DNA of 64,000 bases. It comes from a bacterium (GTDB taxonomy: Bacteria > Zhuqueibacterota > Zhuqueibacteria > Zhuqueibacterales > Zhuqueibacteraceae). Under the pieces are notes generated by a model. It saw only the letters and a list, made by a program, of their open reading frames with translations. It ran no database searches and was not told the DNA's origin. Positions 9,489 through 19,547 of the stretch are shown here, in pieces. Location: NCBI GenBank assembly GCA_023150945.1, contig JAKLJX010000028.1:24458-88457 (forward strand), written 5' to 3'. A program made the translations under genes and the position numbers. Within the stretch, counting starts at the first letter, position 1. Each line of letters opens with the position of its first letter.

Positions 9489-10883
9489 ATGTCTGCACCG
9501 GCAGCATTCTCCGAAGCCGCGCTGCACGAGCTGTGGCAGCGCCAGAGCATTCCACCGGAATTGCTGAAAACCACCGCAGGCGAGGGGATCGAAGTCGTGA
9601 CCCCGGGCCGGCATAACCGCGATGCCGGCCCGGACTTTTTGCAGGCCACCCTGCGCCTCGCCGGCCGCCTGCTGCAGGGCGATATCGAACTGCATCTCGA
9701 CGCACGCGATTGGACCAACCACGGCCATCATCAGGATCCCGGCTACAACAATGTCATCCTGCACGTCGCGCTCGCGGATGACAACCCCGCGCCGGCCGCA
9801 CTCACCATCACGCGCGAAAACGGCCTGCCCGTGCGGCAACTCTTGCTTCCCGCTGCCGTGCTTTCTGCCCCTTCTCCGCCACCCGCGACGCTGTTGGATT
9901 GCCCGCTCAGCCGCACCACCCCCGAAAAAATTCTCGCCACCGTGCGCCACGCCGGCGGCCTGCGCTTCGCGGCCAAAGCGCTGGCTTTTGCCGAACAGGT
10001 CAAAGAAGGATCATGGGATCAGGCGATCTATCGCGGCTTGTCCGAGGCGCTGGGGTATGATAAAAATCAGGAGCCGTTTCGGCGGCTGGCGGATTTGCTG
10101 CCGATTGATCTGATCTTCGCGGAGTTGCGCGCCAGTCGCACCCACCCGCCGGCCGTTTTGGTGGAAGCGCTGATCTTCGGCGCGGCCGGCCTGCTGGCTT
10201 ATCCTGCGGCGGAGGGCGAGGCCGCAGATGCCGCGGTCACCGCCTATCGTGAAGCGCGCCGCGAGATTTGGGAGCCGCTGCGCCACAGCCTGCAGATTCG
10301 GCCGCTGCCCGCGGCCGGTTGGCGTTTCTTTCAACTGCGGCCGCAGAATTTTCCCACGCGCCGCCTCGCCGGCTTGTGCGCGATGATCCTGAAGTTCTAT
10401 CGTCACGGCATTCTTGAGCATCTTGCCAGCCTGCTGGAGGCGCCGGGCAGCCGGCCCGCCGCCAAAGCGCGGGAACTCGTGCGCTTTCTGGTTTGTCCGG
10501 CGCAGGGCTTTTGGCGCCAGCACTACAGTTTTCGCGATCGTGAAACCACGCCCGCGGCCAAACCGGGAGATTTGATCGGCCGCGACCGCAGCCGCGATAT
10601 TCTCGTCAATCTTTTGCTGCCGGCGCTCTGGCTTTACTATCGCGAAGCCGGCAACGCCACCCGCCAAAATCAAGTGCTGGAGATTTACAGCCACCTGCCC
10701 CGGCTGCAGGAAAACCGCCTCACGCTCGCCATGCAACAGCAACTCAGCGCGGTGCATCCGCTGGCGCGCGCGCTCGCTGCCTCCGCCAGAACGCAGCAGG
10801 GCTTGCTGCATTTGCAGAAGCTCTACTGCCGGCCGTTGCGCTGCAGCGAATGCCTGGCGCTGCCGGGTGAGGTCAGCGCATGA
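9489..10883 (+). CDS. DUF2851 family protein
   Basis: A 464-residue protein of a family (DUF2851) found widely in Bacteroidota and relatives; its function is unknown. Family hallmarks: GRHNRDAGPDFLQATLRLAG, GDIELHLDARDW, HGHHQDPGYNNVILHVAL in the N-terminal third, and a C-terminal Cys cluster LYCRPLRCSECLALPG that could bind a metal. A strong GGAGGGGG Shine-Dalgarno lies eight bases before the ATG. Its last 11 bases overlap tail-to-tail with the end of the T9SS gene on the other strand. The 3' end of this gene is copied at two other places in the window (19906-19978 and 28559-28617). Confidence 0.88.
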   Translation: MSAPAAFSEAALHELWQRQSIPPELLKTTAGEGIEVVTPGRHNRDAGPDFLQATLRLAGRLLQGDIELHLDARDWTNHGHHQDPGYNNVILHVALADDNPAPAALTITRENGLPVRQLLLPAAVLSAPSPPPATLLDCPLSRTTPEKILATVRHAGGLRFAAKALAFAEQVKEGSWDQAIYRGLSEALGYDKNQEPFRRLADLLPIDLIFAELRASRTHPPAVLVEALIFGAAGLLAYPAAEGEAADAAVTAYREARREIWEPLRHSLQIRPLPAAGWRFFQLRPQNFPTRRLAGLCAMILKFYRHGILEHLASLLEAPGSRPAAKARELVRFLVCPAQGFWRQHYSFRDRETTPAAKPGDLIGRDRSRDILVNLLLPALWLYYREAGNATRQNQVLEIYSHLPRLQENRLTLAMQQQLSAVHPLARALAASARTQQGLLHLQKLYCRPLRCSECLALPGEVSA

Positions 10884-10890
10884 GCGTCAT
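10818..10890. repeat. 73-bp repeat, copy 1 (in place: DUF2851 3' end / T9SS gene 3' end)
   Basis: This segment encodes the last residues of the DUF2851 protein on + and the final MTLMR codons of the T9SS protein on -. It reappears at 19906-19978 with one mismatch and, shortened, at 28559-28617 with about three mismatches. It contains the perfect palindrome CGCTGCAGCG and outer CCGGC/GCCGG arms, so it could also be a REP-like element. Confidence 0.85.
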
Positions 10891-13800
10891 TTTCACCACC
10901 TTTCTTTCCTCGCCAGAAGCGACATGCGTGAAGTACGTGCCGCTGGCCACGGCCCGGCCGTGCTGGTTGCGCCCATCCCACGTGATCTGATGCGTACCGG
11001 CCTGACGCCAATCGCGGCTCAATTCCCTCACCATCCTGCCATACACATCATAGACCTGCACGGTCACCAGGCCGGCAGTTGGAAGATGAAATTGGATTCG
11101 CGTAGCGGGGTTGAAGGGATTGGGATGGACGTTGACGGAGAACGAAGCCGGCAGCGGCGCCAACAGCGCGGCTGCTGCTGCCCGCGCCTTTTGCGCGGCG
11201 TCTTCTACGGCTTCATAAACATGAACCAGCGCACCGCCGGCTTTAGCCAGATCGAGATTGGAGAATTTCGGCGCCAGAGTGATTTTTTGACCGCGCCAGG
11301 CTTGCAACGGAAAGACCAAGCGCACGCTTTGCTTTGTCGTGCCGGTTGCTGCGAGCGAAGGCAAAGCGATATTGGCAACTGGCAGACCCGTTTCCGCTGA
11401 AGAAATCTCAAACGCCACTCCGGCCGTGAGATGATCGTCTCTCCGCAGTTGCCCGGCATTGCGACTCGAGAGGTGGAGGGTGAACGCCAGACTATCCGTG
11501 TTTGCCGGCAACACCACGCCGGACAAACTCACGGTCGCCGCCAGGTCACTGCTCAGCAGGGAGTCTACGCTGATCTCGGGAAAGGCGAGGCTGTTTTGGC
11601 TTTCCCCTGCGACGATTTGGAAAGCGTCTATTTGCAGCATCAGGTTCGTGGAATCATCCCAAAAATATGCGATGCGGCGATGATAGACCAGGTCCTCTTC
11701 GCTGCTGCTTTTGCTCAAGCCTCCGGCAGGCCCCACAATCAACGCATGAGGAGCAGAGCCGGCGCTGCGCCACAAGGCCAATGATGCCGCGCCCGGGGGA
11801 TTGGCGATCGCCAGCGAAACGTCGGCGCCGTTGCTGGCAATGATCGTACCCGCGGCCGAGCCTTCCCAGCTTGTGCCATTGTATCTCCGTTTGCGAATGT
11901 TTTGGCCGCCGCTGTTGTCCTGGCAAACAGCGGTTGCGGCGCCGCCGGTGTGGCCGGTAATACTGGGGCGAAGCTGATCGTAATTGTTGCTCACCAGCAT
12001 GGCGACGGCGTTACCGAGGTTCCTGTTGTGATAGATCACCTGGCGAAAATAGACCTCGGCTTCGAGCGCTTGCCAAACAACATGACGATCATTGTTTGCG
12101 GAAATCGCATAGGAAGAGTATTGATTGCTCGAGGCGAAGGGATCGGTGCTGATGTCGGCGGCTGCGGTCCATGAGTTCAAAGTTCCGTTGTAACTCTGAT
12201 GATAGATGTCGCTGCCTTGATCCCAGGTGACATGGAATCGGTGCGTGGGCACGTCGTCATCTCGCCTGTAAATCAGGCTCGGGTTGCGCGCATTGGTGTT
12301 GTTGGTAACGGCAATTTCGCTGAGGCCTGGCCAGTTGCTTTCCGCGGCATTGGTGGAGCGTTTTGCTCTCAGGCCGGCACTGCTGCGATAGATTACCATC
12401 ATTTCAAAATCTGTCGCCGGTTTGCTCAGGGCGATGGCCGGCAGCAGAGCGTTGGCGGAAGTAATGGCCGTGGCGCCATTGATGGTTTGGATGCCGTCCC
12501 AAGCGGATCCGCTGAAACGGCGATACTTGAGGTCGTAGGTGTTCGTGCCGGTTTTGCGCTGCCAAACGACATACAGTTTGCCGGAGTGCTCGGCGAGGCA
12601 GGGATATTTGTTGCTGCCGTCGCCGCTGCTCAGCCGCCGGAATTCGCTCAACGCGCCCGTGCCGGTCAATTTCTCATAGCAAATCTCGCCGTCGGTCTCG
12701 AACACGAGATGATAATTGCCGGCGGCATCGCGCACCAGCTTGCGGCTGTTGTTGAACGCCGTGGCCTCGCTGCTGTTGGTCACATAAATCTTGCCGCTGC
12801 CGCTGGTGACGATCGTGCCGCCGCCGGACACCGTGGCGTTGGAAGGCAACACCAAGGCGCCTTGCACGGTCAGCGTGGCGCCGGCAGCGATGATGACATT
12901 GGCCCCGGAGGCCAGGGTCAACGTGGCGGCGCTGGTGACCGTTGCATTCGCGTTGACGCACACCGTTCCCGGCCACGTGGTGTTGGAAGAGATCGTGCCA
13001 CTCCAATTGCCGAGGTCTTCGAGCTTGAGCAGCTTGCCCTGGCCCGGGCCGAGCGTAAAGGTATAAGTGATCGTCGTTGCATTCGCAGGCAGGAAGCGTT
13101 TTTGATCGCCGGTGAAAAGATCGGTAATGAGATACGCGTTCGCGCTCGTGCTTTGGAACCTCATCGTAATCTCGCGGCTCTCCGTGCTCGTGCAGCGGCG
13201 GTTGACCACCATGTAGTGATTGGTCGCGCCGCTTTGCAGCACGCCGGTTTCGACGTAGGTTTCATTCCCTGCATCCCAACCTCCGCCAGGCACTTTGCTT
13301 TGAACGTCATAGAGTTTGTAAGTGCTACTGATCGGCTCGGTGGTGTTTTGGTGAATGGAGAAGCCGGCTTGCCATGAGAGCGGGAGAAAATTCGCGCCGA
13401 TATTCACCAAGCTTTGGCTCATGCCTTGGTAGTTGTTGTGGATGGATTGTACGGAAGTGTATCTGGAGGTTGGATTGCGATTAGCATCAAGCAATCCTTC
13501 TTGACCATCGGCCGTCCTCGTATAAAGATAATAAATGATTCCATCCGCGCCATAGGCTAGTGCCAAGTTGATTTGACAAAGGATTTCCTCCAGGCTTGGA
13601 GAACGATAGTTGTACCTGCCCGAGGCTTGATGAGCCTGAATGATGGCGTAAAACGGTGTGCCGGGCTGATGCGTTCTGATTGCTGTTGCCGCTTCACCAA
13701 ATTGGCTCGCCGAGGTCTGGAGTGCATTCTGAAAACCTAAGCCACTAGTAGGCGTTCCGGTGGGGAAGGGATAATTGCAATGCATGAAGACATCCAAGCT

Positions 13801-14430
13801 GCTTGCCGTCTGCAACAGTGCATTCAATGCTCCCGGCGGGAAGGGGCAAGTTTGTACGGCTGCCAGAACTCCTGGCGCGCGGACATGAACGGCATTCGCG
13901 AGATATTCCGCCCAGGGATGTTTGTGCAGATAGGAGAGCGAATCTTCCGCGGAAGAAAGAAAACTATGGAGACCGGCATGGCCACCGTGCAAATTATACA
14001 TGGAAGTAAAGCCATTGTTGACTCGGGCTTCCCAAGCAGGGTTGCCAGGCCCGCCGGTCTCGTAAATTGCCCTCCATACCTGGTAGGGAACTCCGGAGGA
14101 GGCATTGGCAGGCGACCAGTCCGCCGTGGTTTCAAACTCTCTGGGTGCCGGGGCCGTGGCGAGCGAATCGCCCATGAAGATCAGGGCTTGCTCGGCTTCG
14201 ATACCGGTGCAAGCAACGAAGTAATTCAAGCCGAGGTTGAGGAGCTTGTCTCGCTCGTTTGTTCTCACGCGCCAAACATTTGAAACTGGAGAATAAATCG
14301 GATCGGGTCCGATCCCTGGGCGAAAACACCAAGCACCGAGTCGAAACACAGATTGCGCCGAGCCATCTGCGGCGACGGCAAGAATAACGCTGAATGCGGC
14401 AAAGCAGCGAAGAAGGGTTTTGTAACGCAT
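10873..14430 (-). CDS. Large secreted T9SS-tagged surface protein, glycosidase-barrel-like plus sialidase-like propeller (family A, full length)
   Basis: 1185 residues. Signal peptide 1-25 (ending DGSAQ). Residues about 26-340 look like a TIM-barrel glycoside-hydrolase fold; LEEILCQINLALAYGADGIIYYLY is typical of a late barrel strand, but no catalytic pair can be assigned. Residues 380-470 form a beta-sandwich (HYMVVNRRC, LGPGQGKLLKLEDL), then a short beta-helix-like stretch rich in TLTL/GAN. Residues about 560-900 hold repeated GKLYVVWQRK/HVTWDQ strands like a sialidase or BNR propeller. The C terminus is a T9SS sorting domain (VHPNPFNPATRIQFHLP, SGTYFTHV, MTLMR). A strong AAGGAGG precedes the ATG. 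It is the last gene of the array, directly after an FG-GAP gene. Its substrate is unknown and it may be structural rather than enzymatic. Confidence 0.85.
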   Translation of the reverse strand: MRYKTLLRCFAAFSVILAVAADGSAQSVFRLGAWCFRPGIGPDPIYSPVSNVWRVRTNERDKLLNLGLNYFVACTGIEAEQALIFMGDSLATAPAPREFETTADWSPANASSGVPYQVWRAIYETGGPGNPAWEARVNNGFTSMYNLHGGHAGLHSFLSSAEDSLSYLHKHPWAEYLANAVHVRAPGVLAAVQTCPFPPGALNALLQTASSLDVFMHCNYPFPTGTPTSGLGFQNALQTSASQFGEAATAIRTHQPGTPFYAIIQAHQASGRYNYRSPSLEEILCQINLALAYGADGIIYYLYTRTADGQEGLLDANRNPTSRYTSVQSIHNNYQGMSQSLVNIGANFLPLSWQAGFSIHQNTTEPISSTYKLYDVQSKVPGGGWDAGNETYVETGVLQSGATNHYMVVNRRCTSTESREITMRFQSTSANAYLITDLFTGDQKRFLPANATTITYTFTLGPGQGKLLKLEDLGNWSGTISSNTTWPGTVCVNANATVTSAATLTLASGANVIIAAGATLTVQGALVLPSNATVSGGGTIVTSGSGKIYVTNSSEATAFNNSRKLVRDAAGNYHLVFETDGEICYEKLTGTGALSEFRRLSSGDGSNKYPCLAEHSGKLYVVWQRKTGTNTYDLKYRRFSGSAWDGIQTINGATAITSANALLPAIALSKPATDFEMMVIYRSSAGLRAKRSTNAAESNWPGLSEIAVTNNTNARNPSLIYRRDDDVPTHRFHVTWDQGSDIYHQSYNGTLNSWTAAADISTDPFASSNQYSSYAISANNDRHVVWQALEAEVYFRQVIYHNRNLGNAVAMLVSNNYDQLRPSITGHTGGAATAVCQDNSGGQNIRKRRYNGTSWEGSAAGTIIASNGADVSLAIANPPGAASLALWRSAGSAPHALIVGPAGGLSKSSSEEDLVYHRRIAYFWDDSTNLMLQIDAFQIVAGESQNSLAFPEISVDSLLSSDLAATVSLSGVVLPANTDSLAFTLHLSSRNAGQLRRDDHLTAGVAFEISSAETGLPVANIALPSLAATGTTKQSVRLVFPLQAWRGQKITLAPKFSNLDLAKAGGALVHVYEAVEDAAQKARAAAAALLAPLPASFSVNVHPNPFNPATRIQFHLPTAGLVTVQVYDVYGRMVRELSRDWRQAGTHQITWDGRNQHGRAVASGTYFTHVASGEERKVVKMTLMR

Positions 14431-14466
14431 GATGGACCTCCTTGTGATTTGTTTGAGAGTGAGAGA

Positions 14467-16266
14467 TTATCTTAATACCAGAAGTTTTTGCACAGCTCTA
14501 AGCAGGCCTACCTGTACTTGAATGAAATATACGCCATCGGGCAGAAGGGCCGAGTTCTGGTCTTGGGTATTCCAAGCCAATGAAATGGCCGTCTCTGTAT
14601 TTGCAAATACCCAATTGCGAACAAGTCTGCCCGTGACATCGAAAACATCGATTCTAACCTCGTGCTTTGAGCCGTTGGGAAATTGTAACTCAATGTTTGC
14701 TCGACTCTTTGCCGGATTGGGGTAAATAGGCAGGAACTCAAACTGAATTGGCGTTGAAGCAGATTTTGGGGCATCGACTCTCGTTGCATAGCTGCCGTTG
14801 GCGACAACGTAAAAGAGACCATTGGCAATCCCGATCAAATCGAGGTCGCCGTCGCGATCGAGATCAACCGCGCGAAGCCCCCGACTCAGAGGCCGATCAA
14901 AAGGCAAAGGCACTTGGCTATGAAATGAAAAAATTCCACATCCATCATTCATGAAGATACAAACGTCCGGTGCATATCTTACCGGCATAACTGATGTCAA
15001 ATTGCTGTTGGCAAAAGCCAAATCAATGTCGCCATCTCCATCAAAATCCCCGCCTTCCACAGTTTCTGCGTAACGGGCTAGCAGCGTATCAACTTGCAAG
15101 CCTGAGGGATTCAATTGACCGCTGCCATCATTGAAGAGAGTCAGATACCGACCGGCTGCTCCAGGCACAAAGGCATAATCAATATCGGCATCTTGATCCA
15201 GATCATTTCCATAGAAATGGGTTTGCTCATGAGGAAGCTCCTGCACTTGAAGGATTTTCAAGCTGTCCGACTCGGTTGAGCGAAAACTTGCAAAACCAAC
15301 TCTAGTTTTGTCAACTATTGAACCGCCAACATAGACAAAATCCGTTTTCCCATCGTTATCAAGGTCATAGGATATGCCAGGATGATAGAAAGTCGGTTGA
15401 GGAATCGGTGGCTTGGATTTTAGAAGCATGTTGAAGGATATTCCATTTTGACTCAAGCCAAAATACAACGTATCTGATATCACACTTCCAATGACAAAAT
15501 CCATTATGCCATCATTATTGAAATCCTGGGCTTTTGCAAAGCCATTCAACCTGAAGGGAAAATTCTTTTCAAAAAAATTGCCGGTTCCATCATTCAAGAC
15601 GGAGCTATTGCCGGTATATGGAATATCCTGATCACCGTCACGATCTAGGTCTGCTGTTTCGTTACCAGGGCCGATACCAATAGGATCATTTTTGTGATTA
15701 AATCGAATGATTCCCTTGCCGTCGTTGAAGTACACGAGCATTTTGTAATCAATATCCGCGTTGCCAATCAAATCTGGCCAACCATCGTTATTGAAATCTG
15801 AAACAATAAAGCTTGTTGACAAAACACCTCCAAACAAAGCTTCTACTTTAAAATCTCCACCGTGGTTCTGCCGCACCGCTACAGTGTAGTGCCAAGTGAA
15901 TCCTTCAAACGACCTTCCGTCGGCGTAGCGCAATCGCGTGGTCAATGTCACAGTCACTCGTTCGCCGGCATTGAAAGCCGGTCGGTTATTCAAACGCCAG
16001 TGGCGCGGCACAATGCGCAAATCCCGGTTGCCGTTCTCCAGCGTTACGGTCAATCGGTGCAAGCCGGTAATGTCGGACCAAACGTAAATCGAAGAGTCCG
16101 AGAGTGAAGTTGGGTCAAGCGGCGTTTGCAAGCCCACGCGCAGCTCGGCATCAACAGGAATATTCAGTCCGTGCTGCGGCGGGTAAAGAGAAGTGATAAA
16201 GCTCGGTTGGGCGAAGAGTACAAATGGTAAACAGGCGGCAAGGAAAAACGCGGAGAAGGAATGCAT
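14467..16266 (-). CDS. Secreted FG-GAP/VCBS propeller protein with T9SS tail (family A, copy 2)
   Basis: 599 residues. Signal peptide 1-19 (LPFVLFAQ), an N-terminal Ig-like domain (about 20-135; STRYADGRSFEGFTWHY-type strands of SbsA/Big_5 folds), then about seven FG-GAP/VCBS blades with calcium-loop motifs (DFNNDGWPDLIG, DLDRDGDQD, DFDGDGDIDLAFA, DLDRDGDLDLIG), and a T9SS-type end (YPNPAKSRANIELQFP to LPDGVYFIQVQ). FG-GAP propellers are usually extracellular binding folds. It is 36 bases upstream of the 1185-residue gene, so co-transcription is likely. The Ig domain is about 90 percent identical to that of the 17748-19547 paralogue while the blades are far more divergent. The gene is visibly AT-richer than the surrounding chromosome. 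Confidence 0.88.
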   Translation of the reverse strand: MHSFSAFFLAACLPFVLFAQPSFITSLYPPQHGLNIPVDAELRVGLQTPLDPTSLSDSSIYVWSDITGLHRLTVTLENGNRDLRIVPRHWRLNNRPAFNAGERVTVTLTTRLRYADGRSFEGFTWHYTVAVRQNHGGDFKVEALFGGVLSTSFIVSDFNNDGWPDLIGNADIDYKMLVYFNDGKGIIRFNHKNDPIGIGPGNETADLDRDGDQDIPYTGNSSVLNDGTGNFFEKNFPFRLNGFAKAQDFNNDGIMDFVIGSVISDTLYFGLSQNGISFNMLLKSKPPIPQPTFYHPGISYDLDNDGKTDFVYVGGSIVDKTRVGFASFRSTESDSLKILQVQELPHEQTHFYGNDLDQDADIDYAFVPGAAGRYLTLFNDGSGQLNPSGLQVDTLLARYAETVEGGDFDGDGDIDLAFANSNLTSVMPVRYAPDVCIFMNDGCGIFSFHSQVPLPFDRPLSRGLRAVDLDRDGDLDLIGIANGLFYVVANGSYATRVDAPKSASTPIQFEFLPIYPNPAKSRANIELQFPNGSKHEVRIDVFDVTGRLVRNWVFANTETAISLAWNTQDQNSALLPDGVYFIQVQVGLLRAVQKLLVLR

Positions 16267-16361
16267 GGCTCACCTCTATAGCTTGAGGTTCGTTCACAGT
16301 GGATAAGACGCATTTTTCATTTCGTCACTCACAAACTTTTTGAAACAGTCATTCTCCCAGA

Positions 16362-17714
16362 TCAAACATTTCGCTCGGCGCGCGAATACGCGTTCGCGCT
16401 CGTGCTTTGGAACGTCATCGTAATCTCGCGGCTCTCCGTGTTCGTGCAGCGGCGGTTGACCACCATGTAGTGATTGGTCGCGCCGCTTTGCAGCACGCCG
16501 GTTTCGACGTAGGTTTCGGCTTCCGCGTCCGTCGCGCCGCCGGGAATTCTGGCGGTGACGTCGTAGAGCTTGTAGGTGCTGCTGATCGGCTCGGTGGTGT
16601 TTTGGTGAATGGAGAAATCTTCTTTCCAGGCGAGATTGAGAAAATTTGCGCCGATGTTGACGAGGGTTTGACCGGTGCCTTGATAGTTAGTGTTGATGTC
16701 TTTGACGCGATTGTATTGCGCCGTGGTGTCGCGTGCTGCGTTCAGCAGGCCGGTCTCGCCGGTCGCGGTAACGGTACTATAAACATAGTAGCAAATTGCC
16801 TTGGCGCCCGTGGCAAGGGCCAAGTTCACTTGACACAAGATTTCTTCTTTGGTCGGCAGGCGTAAACTGTCTGCGGTGGATTGTTGCGTTTGCAACACCG
16901 GAAACGGCTTGGCAACGGAGACTGAATCTCTGATGCCTCGCGCGACGTCTCTGAAGCCGGACACCAACAAGTCGAGGCGCGCTTGAAAGGGGGAGCCGCT
17001 GTATGAAGTAGTATCTCGCAAGACATACTGTGACAGCATGAAATGATCGGCGCGCACGAGGCGCTTGGCCATGTTGTAAGTGGTTTGATCGTGGCAGCCA
17101 AAGGGCACGTTGACATAGCCGGTTTCAAAGAAGGAGTCGATGATCGTGCTGTCAGCCATGAAATTGAGGCCGGGAAGCTTGCTCCATTGGCTCATGCATC
17201 CTTCCGCGGCAATGACAAAACTATGCACGCCATCGATCCTGGACAAGTGGCGGTTGTACATCGCGCGGTAACCCGCGGCGACACTGTCATCCCAAGCCGA
17301 GGTCGGATTTGTATAAAGCTCCGCCCGCAACGACCTTTGCCATAATTGATAACCGCCGGGGAATGAGGCTGGAGGAAAATATGGATTCGAAGGCGGCGTA
17401 TATTCCAGCGTGGACTTGAAATCTTTGCGCACGGGCGCGGCGTCGAGCGAATCGCCCATGAAGACTAGGGCGTCTTCTGCTTCTAAACGATAAGCGCATG
17501 CAACGAAGTAGTTCAAGCCGAGGTTGAGGAGCTTGTCGCGTTCATGAGGAAAAACTCGCCATACACCGGGGCTTTGCTCGTAAATTGCCTGAAGAGCTGG
17601 CTGCGGTTGATGTAAGCACCAAGCACCTACACGAAACACGGATTGCGCTGAAGCGTTTTGATTTGCCAGAAACACAACGAGCAGCGCAGCGAAGAAAAAA
17701 AAGCGTTGACGCAT
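16362..17714 (-). pseudogene. Truncated family A glycosidase-barrel-like protein (no T9SS tail)
   Basis: 450 residues matching only the N-terminal part of the 1185-residue protein: signal peptide (VVFLANQNASAQ), barrel region (SVFRVGAWC, DKLLNLGLNYFVACA, EEILCQVNLALATGAKAI) and the start of the following beta-sandwich. Similarity stops abruptly after FQSTSANAY; the last six residues (SRAERNV-like) are unrelated, and the propeller and sorting domain are missing. Without a sorting domain it should not be exported by T9SS, although its signal peptide, start codon and GGAGG ribosome site are intact. The final 230 bases before the break are nearly identical to the full gene (13133-13370 versus 16386-16620). 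It may be a decayed duplicate, a periplasmic product, or a recombination donor. Confidence 0.75.
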
Positions 17715-17747
17715 GGTACACCTCCGTTTGATTTTAGCTGTGAAAAA

Positions 17748-19547
17748 TCATCTCAACAGCAACAGTTTCTGTGTTGAATGAAATGTGCCCGCTTGGGCCT
17801 TGACCAGGTACAAACCATTGGGTAAAAGCTTTGACATTTGATCTCGAGTGTCCCAAGTGAAATGAATCTCTTGGCTTCGCCCATCAAACCGCCAACTACG
17901 AATGAGTTTGCCGGTAACGTCAAAAACTGTAACAACAGTCTCAACGTCGATATTTTGTGATAGATGCAACGTGATATTTGCAGACCGTTTGACTGGATTG
18001 GGATAGATTGGATCAATGGAAAATCGAATCGGGATTGGCGACGAATTTTGATCGTCTACATGGTTCGGATAGTCGCCATTCGCCAAGATATAGAAAAGGC
18101 CGTTCCCCGTAACACCTATCAGGTCAAGGTCACCGTCACGATCCAGATCTATGGCACGCAGAACTAAGCTGACAGGCAGATTAAAAGGAAGAGAAATTCG
18201 GCGGGCTAATGAAAAATTACTGTTGCCGTCGTTCAAATATATAGAAACATCCGGGGCAAGACGCAGCGGCATGACGGAAATTGTATTAGTGCTGGCAAAA
18301 GCCAAATCCATATCACCGTCGCCATCAAAGTCACCTCCCTCAACTGCTTCAGCCAGTCGCGTATCATTGGGATCGCGTTGCAAGCCGGAGGGATTCAATT
18401 GACCTTTTCCGTTGTTAAAGTGAGTAATGTAATTGTCCATTCCGCCGGCAACAAAGGCATAATCAATATCGCCGTCGCCATCAAAATCGTTTCCATAAAA
18501 ACTCCCTTGCTCATAAAAAAACTCTCTAATTTGTAAAAGCTTTAAGCTGTCAGAAGCGGTCATTTCAAAACTTACAAAGCCAGCGATGACACCACTGCCG
18601 GTACCAGCTACGTAGAGAAAATCGATTCTGCCATCATTGTTCAGATCGTACGAAAGGCCATGTCGATAAAAAATCGGCCGGCGAAGGGGAGTGATCACTT
18701 TCTGCAATTTTTTGAAGGATTCTTCATTCACGCTTAGACCAAAATAAAGCGTATCCGACAAAACATATCCAATGACATAATCTATCTTGCCATCGCTATT
18801 AAAATCATGCGCCTTTCCCTGACCATTTGGCCAATCAAAATAGTCTCTCTGGATAAGATTGCCTGCGCCGTCATTTAGGATGACACGCTGGAATCCGAAA
18901 AAAATATCTTGATCGCCATCTTTATCAAAATCCGTTACCTCGCCTGTTGACCCTGTAATGTTAGTCATGTGATGAAATACTATTCCCCCTTTTTGATCAT
19001 TCAAAAAAACAATCATCTTGCGCTGCACCCCATCATCATTGCCGACAAGATCGCACCAACCATCTCCGTTAAAATCGGAAACGTAGAAATAGGTTGACGC
19101 CCCGCCTCCAAACAAAGCCTCTACCTTAAAAACTCCACCGTGGCCCTGCCGCACTGCAACGGTATAATGCCAAGTGAATCCTTCAAACGATCTTCCGTCG
19201 GCGTAGCGCAATCGCGTCGTTAGCGTCACCGTCGCGCGCTCGCCGGCATTAAAAGCCGGGCGGTCGTTCAAACGCCAGTGGCGCGGCACAATGCGCAAAT
19301 CCCGGTTGCCGTTTTCCAATGTCACGGTCAACCGGTGCAAGCCGGTAATGTCGGACCAAACGTAAATCGAAGAGTCCGAGAGTGAAGCCGGGTCGAGCGG
19401 GGCTTGCAGGCACACACGCAACTCGCTATCGGCACGGATGTTCAGGCCGTGTTGCGGCGGGTAGAGCGAGGTGATGAAGCTGGGTTGGGCAAAAAGTGTG
19501 AATGGCAAACAGGCGGATAGGAAAAGCTTCTTGAAAAAGAATGGCAT
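17748..19547 (-). CDS. Secreted FG-GAP/VCBS propeller protein with T9SS tail (family A, copy 1)
   Basis: 599 residues, the same length and layout as the 14467-16266 gene: signal peptide ending in LFAQ, Ig-like domain (residues 20-135), seven FG-GAP blades (DFNGDGWCDLVG, DFDKDGDQD, DFDGDGDIDYAFV, DLDRDGDLDLIG) and a T9SS-type C-terminal domain (YPNPVKRSANITLHLS to LPNGLYLVKAQ). GGAGG lies six bases before the ATG. The blades differ strongly from the paralogue while the Ig domain is almost the same, a mosaic that suggests recombination or diversifying selection on the exposed propeller. It is the first gene of the family A block and follows a conserved 97-bp leader repeat. Confidence 0.88.
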   Translation of the reverse strand: MPFFFKKLFLSACLPFTLFAQPSFITSLYPPQHGLNIRADSELRVCLQAPLDPASLSDSSIYVWSDITGLHRLTVTLENGNRDLRIVPRHWRLNDRPAFNAGERATVTLTTRLRYADGRSFEGFTWHYTVAVRQGHGGVFKVEALFGGGASTYFYVSDFNGDGWCDLVGNDDGVQRKMIVFLNDQKGGIVFHHMTNITGSTGEVTDFDKDGDQDIFFGFQRVILNDGAGNLIQRDYFDWPNGQGKAHDFNSDGKIDYVIGYVLSDTLYFGLSVNEESFKKLQKVITPLRRPIFYRHGLSYDLNNDGRIDFLYVAGTGSGVIAGFVSFEMTASDSLKLLQIREFFYEQGSFYGNDFDGDGDIDYAFVAGGMDNYITHFNNGKGQLNPSGLQRDPNDTRLAEAVEGGDFDGDGDMDLAFASTNTISVMPLRLAPDVSIYLNDGNSNFSLARRISLPFNLPVSLVLRAIDLDRDGDLDLIGVTGNGLFYILANGDYPNHVDDQNSSPIPIRFSIDPIYPNPVKRSANITLHLSQNIDVETVVTVFDVTGKLIRSWRFDGRSQEIHFTWDTRDQMSKLLPNGLYLVKAQAGTFHSTQKLLLLR

